A stretch of 6,677 nt of DNA, taken from NCBI GenBank assembly GCA_964477275.1, contig CAYZDV010000109.1, positions 1 through 6,677 of the forward strand, written 5' to 3'. Made by a program: the position numbers and the translations under genes. Under the pieces are notes generated by a model. That model was not told the DNA's origin. It saw nothing but the letters and a program-made list of their open reading frames with translations, and did no database searches. Positions 5,573-6,677 of this stretch are shown here, piece by piece (the stretch's first letter is position 1; each line of letters starts with the position of its first letter). The DNA is from CAYZDV01 sp964477275 (GTDB lineage Bacteria > Acidobacteriota > Aminicenantia > Aminicenantales > Aminicenantaceae).

Positions 5573-5634
5573 CCGCATCTCGATGATCTTTTTATTTATG
5601 GAAAACAGAGAGGACGGCTTCCTTCATAATCGCA

Positions 5635-5655
5635 TTCCCAAATCCGCAATGGGAA
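5635..5655. repeat. 6-bp dyad between the divergent SRP RNA and YugP promoters
   Basis: TTCCCA (5635-5640) is mirrored by TGGGAA (5650-5655) with a 9-nt centre, flanked more widely by GCATT and AATGC. It lies between two divergent promoters and could be a regulator site. It is short enough to be chance. Confidence 0.25.
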
Positions 5656-5689
5656 CACGATCGAAATGCTGACTTCTTCCATTTTCTCT

Positions 5690-5719
5690 TTGACAGAGAA
5701 AAGGATGAGCTGCTATCAT
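5690..5719 (+). promoter_or_regulatory. Promoter of the YugP-like gene, conventional leader
   Basis: A perfect TTGACA (5690-5695) is followed after 18 bp by TATCAT (5714-5719; 5 of 6). The start is expected near 5726, giving a leader of about 30 nt that contains GAGGAG (5742-5747), 9 nt before the ATG. This ordinary leader contrasts with the predicted leaderless pair at 1910-1991. Confidence 0.65.
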
Positions 5720-5756
5720 TATTATTTGAATCCATCGTCATGAGGAGTGAACAGCG

Positions 5757-6446
5757 ATGTTTTTCTGGGATTACACCTTTTTCCTTCTGATTCCTCCCTT
5801 GATCCTGGCCCTTTACGCCCAGCAAAAGGTGAAAAGCACCTATAGACATTTCAGCACTAAACTGGCCTCTTCCCGGATCTCTGCCGCCGAAATGGCCTAT
5901 CAGATTCTTGACTTTAGCGGTGCCACCGATGTCAGGATTGAAAAAGCGCCGGGACAGTTGACTGACCACTACGACCCAAGGAAAAAAAGACTCCGGCTCT
6001 CAGAAGGCGTTTACAGCAGCCGCTCACTGGCAGCTCTGGGCATAGCGGCCCATGAAGCAGGCCATGCTCTCCAGCACCATTCCGGCTATTATCCTCTTTA
6101 TCTCAGGAACGCTATCTATCCGGTCGCCAATCTGGGTTCTTCACTTGCGTTTCCGCTCTTTTTTATCGGGTTTATCTTCAGCCAGCAGGGGCCGAGCATC
6201 TTGATGGATATCGGCATCCTTCTTTTTTCCGGCGCGGTCGTTTTCTCGGTCCTGACCCTCCCTGTGGAGTTCAACGCTTCCCGACGGGCCCTGGCCCTTC
6301 TCCGTGATGGAGGCTACCTCAAAGAGGGCGAGCTCCGGGGCGCTCAAAAGGTCCTTTCGGCAGCTGCTTTGACCTATGTGGCAGCAACAGCCATGGCGGC
6401 CGTCCAACTGCTGCGCCTCTTCCTTCTCCGGGGTTCAAGACGGTAG
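5757..6446 (+). CDS. yugP: YugP-like zinc-dependent membrane metallopeptidase (Zn_peptidase_2 family)
   Basis: A 229-residue integral membrane protein of normal family length. An N-terminal hydrophobic segment (7-21) precedes the soluble catalytic part. The zinc motif HEAGH is at 99-103 (AAHEAGHALQHH). LTDHYDPRKKRLRLSEGVY (68-86) is the strand that precedes it in YugP proteins. LPVEFNASRRAL (168-179) carries a Glu (E171) in the position expected for the third zinc ligand. Hydrophobic segments at about 121-142, 146-167 and 202-224 fit membrane helices. The family is predicted to be a neutral zinc protease; its substrates are not established. GAGGAG sits 9 nt before the ATG. It is transcribed divergently from the SRP RNA gene and appears to stand alone. 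Confidence 0.92.
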   Translation: MFFWDYTFFLLIPPLILALYAQQKVKSTYRHFSTKLASSRISAAEMAYQILDFSGATDVRIEKAPGQLTDHYDPRKKRLRLSEGVYSSRSLAALGIAAHEAGHALQHHSGYYPLYLRNAIYPVANLGSSLAFPLFFIGFIFSQQGPSILMDIGILLFSGAVVFSVLTLPVEFNASRRALALLRDGGYLKEGELRGAQKVLSAAALTYVAATAMAAVQLLRLFLLRGSRR

Positions 6447-6677
6447 AAAAAGCGTCCTCCGGTCATTCCATTTTCTCGGCTTTTTCGGCGAGGCGCACTC
6501 TCCGTCTGCGGCAAACACAGCGATGAACGTCCCTGCTGCCGGAGAGATGAGCAGGGACAGAATTCGGCCCGCAGTCTTAGGATATGGAAGCATCTTTTTT
6601 TCCGTGGAGGCCAATATTTTTTAGGATGGGTCCTGTCATGGGGTGTCCCCCGTCCGTCCTCGCTGATCTGTTTTCCC
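6447..6677. other. Right-edge non-coding stretch, no gene identified
   Basis: After the YugP-like gene I find no tRNA and no ORF with family features. It contains a hairpin (6529-6558), T-runs at 6595-6601 and 6617-6622, and a GGGG-TGT-CCCC mini-hairpin (6640-6650). A short open frame begins at ATG 6626 or 6638 and runs off the window, but too little is present to call a gene. Confidence 0.5.
6529..6558. repeat. 9-bp inverted repeat downstream of the YugP-like gene
   Basis: GTCCCTGCT (6529-6537) pairs perfectly with AGCAGGGAC (6550-6558) around a 12-nt loop. It lies 82 nt past the stop codon. It would form a stable RNA hairpin, but the following bases AGAATTCGG lack a T-run. It is more likely a 3' stabilising hairpin or a Rho-dependent end than a classic terminator. 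Confidence 0.4.

Noticed and set aside
5592..5746. Small minus-strand ORF ending in a CSHCGFGNAIMKEAVL-like stretch with a CxxC.
   Set aside because: It has no ribosome-binding site, its longer form lies antisense to the YugP-like gene, and it covers the divergent promoter region. No family is recognisable.
6626..6677. Possible plus-strand gene start (ATG 6626 or 6638) running off the right edge.
   Set aside because: At most 17 codons are visible, there is no convincing ribosome-binding site and no family motif.

Overview
The window looks like an ordinary chromosomal segment of a bacterium with a moderate-to-high GC content. It holds six protein genes, two tRNA genes and one long signal recognition particle (SRP) RNA gene. 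No phage, IS element, CRISPR array or defence system is visible. The gene set is a corrinoid adenosyltransferase, a Tat-type aldo/keto reductase with two 4Fe-4S motifs, a Zincin_1 protein, a YugP-like membrane protease and an Alu-domain SRP RNA. This suggests a non-proteobacterial, probably anaerobic lineage. Aminicenantes/Acidobacteria-like bacteria are my best guess, but this rests on overall resemblance only.

Left part (1-1909, minus strand): serS is followed on the same strand by tRNA-Ser(UGA) and tRNA-Ser(GCU), so the synthetase and two of its substrates sit together. The first tRNA has a recognisable promoter; the second has only a weak one.

Middle (1910-5151, plus strand): an 82-bp divergent intergenic region holds two back-to-back promoters. 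Both place the predicted transcription start at, or one base before, the ATG, so serS and the adenosyltransferase gene are both predicted to be leaderless. The plus-strand promoter leads into four closely spaced genes: cobO-type ATP:corrinoid adenosyltransferase, a small HExxH zincin, an aldolase most like 4-hydroxy-2-oxoglutarate aldolase (HOGA1), and the Tat/4Fe-4S aldo/keto reductase. The zincin gene contains two adjacent perfect palindromes inside its reading frame.

Right part (5152-6677): the 605-nt gap after the reductase is not empty. Its minus strand carries a long SRP RNA of about 272 nt, with helix 1 closed perfectly, the Alu domain present and an unusual GGGA apical tetraloop. It has its own promoter upstream. 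A divergent conventional promoter drives a YugP-family membrane metallopeptidase. The last 230 nt show only a hairpin and T-runs.

How the genes relate: serS and the tRNAs serve translation, and the SRP RNA serves membrane targeting of nascent proteins. The four-gene plus-strand run may be co-transcribed, but no single pathway obviously unites it.
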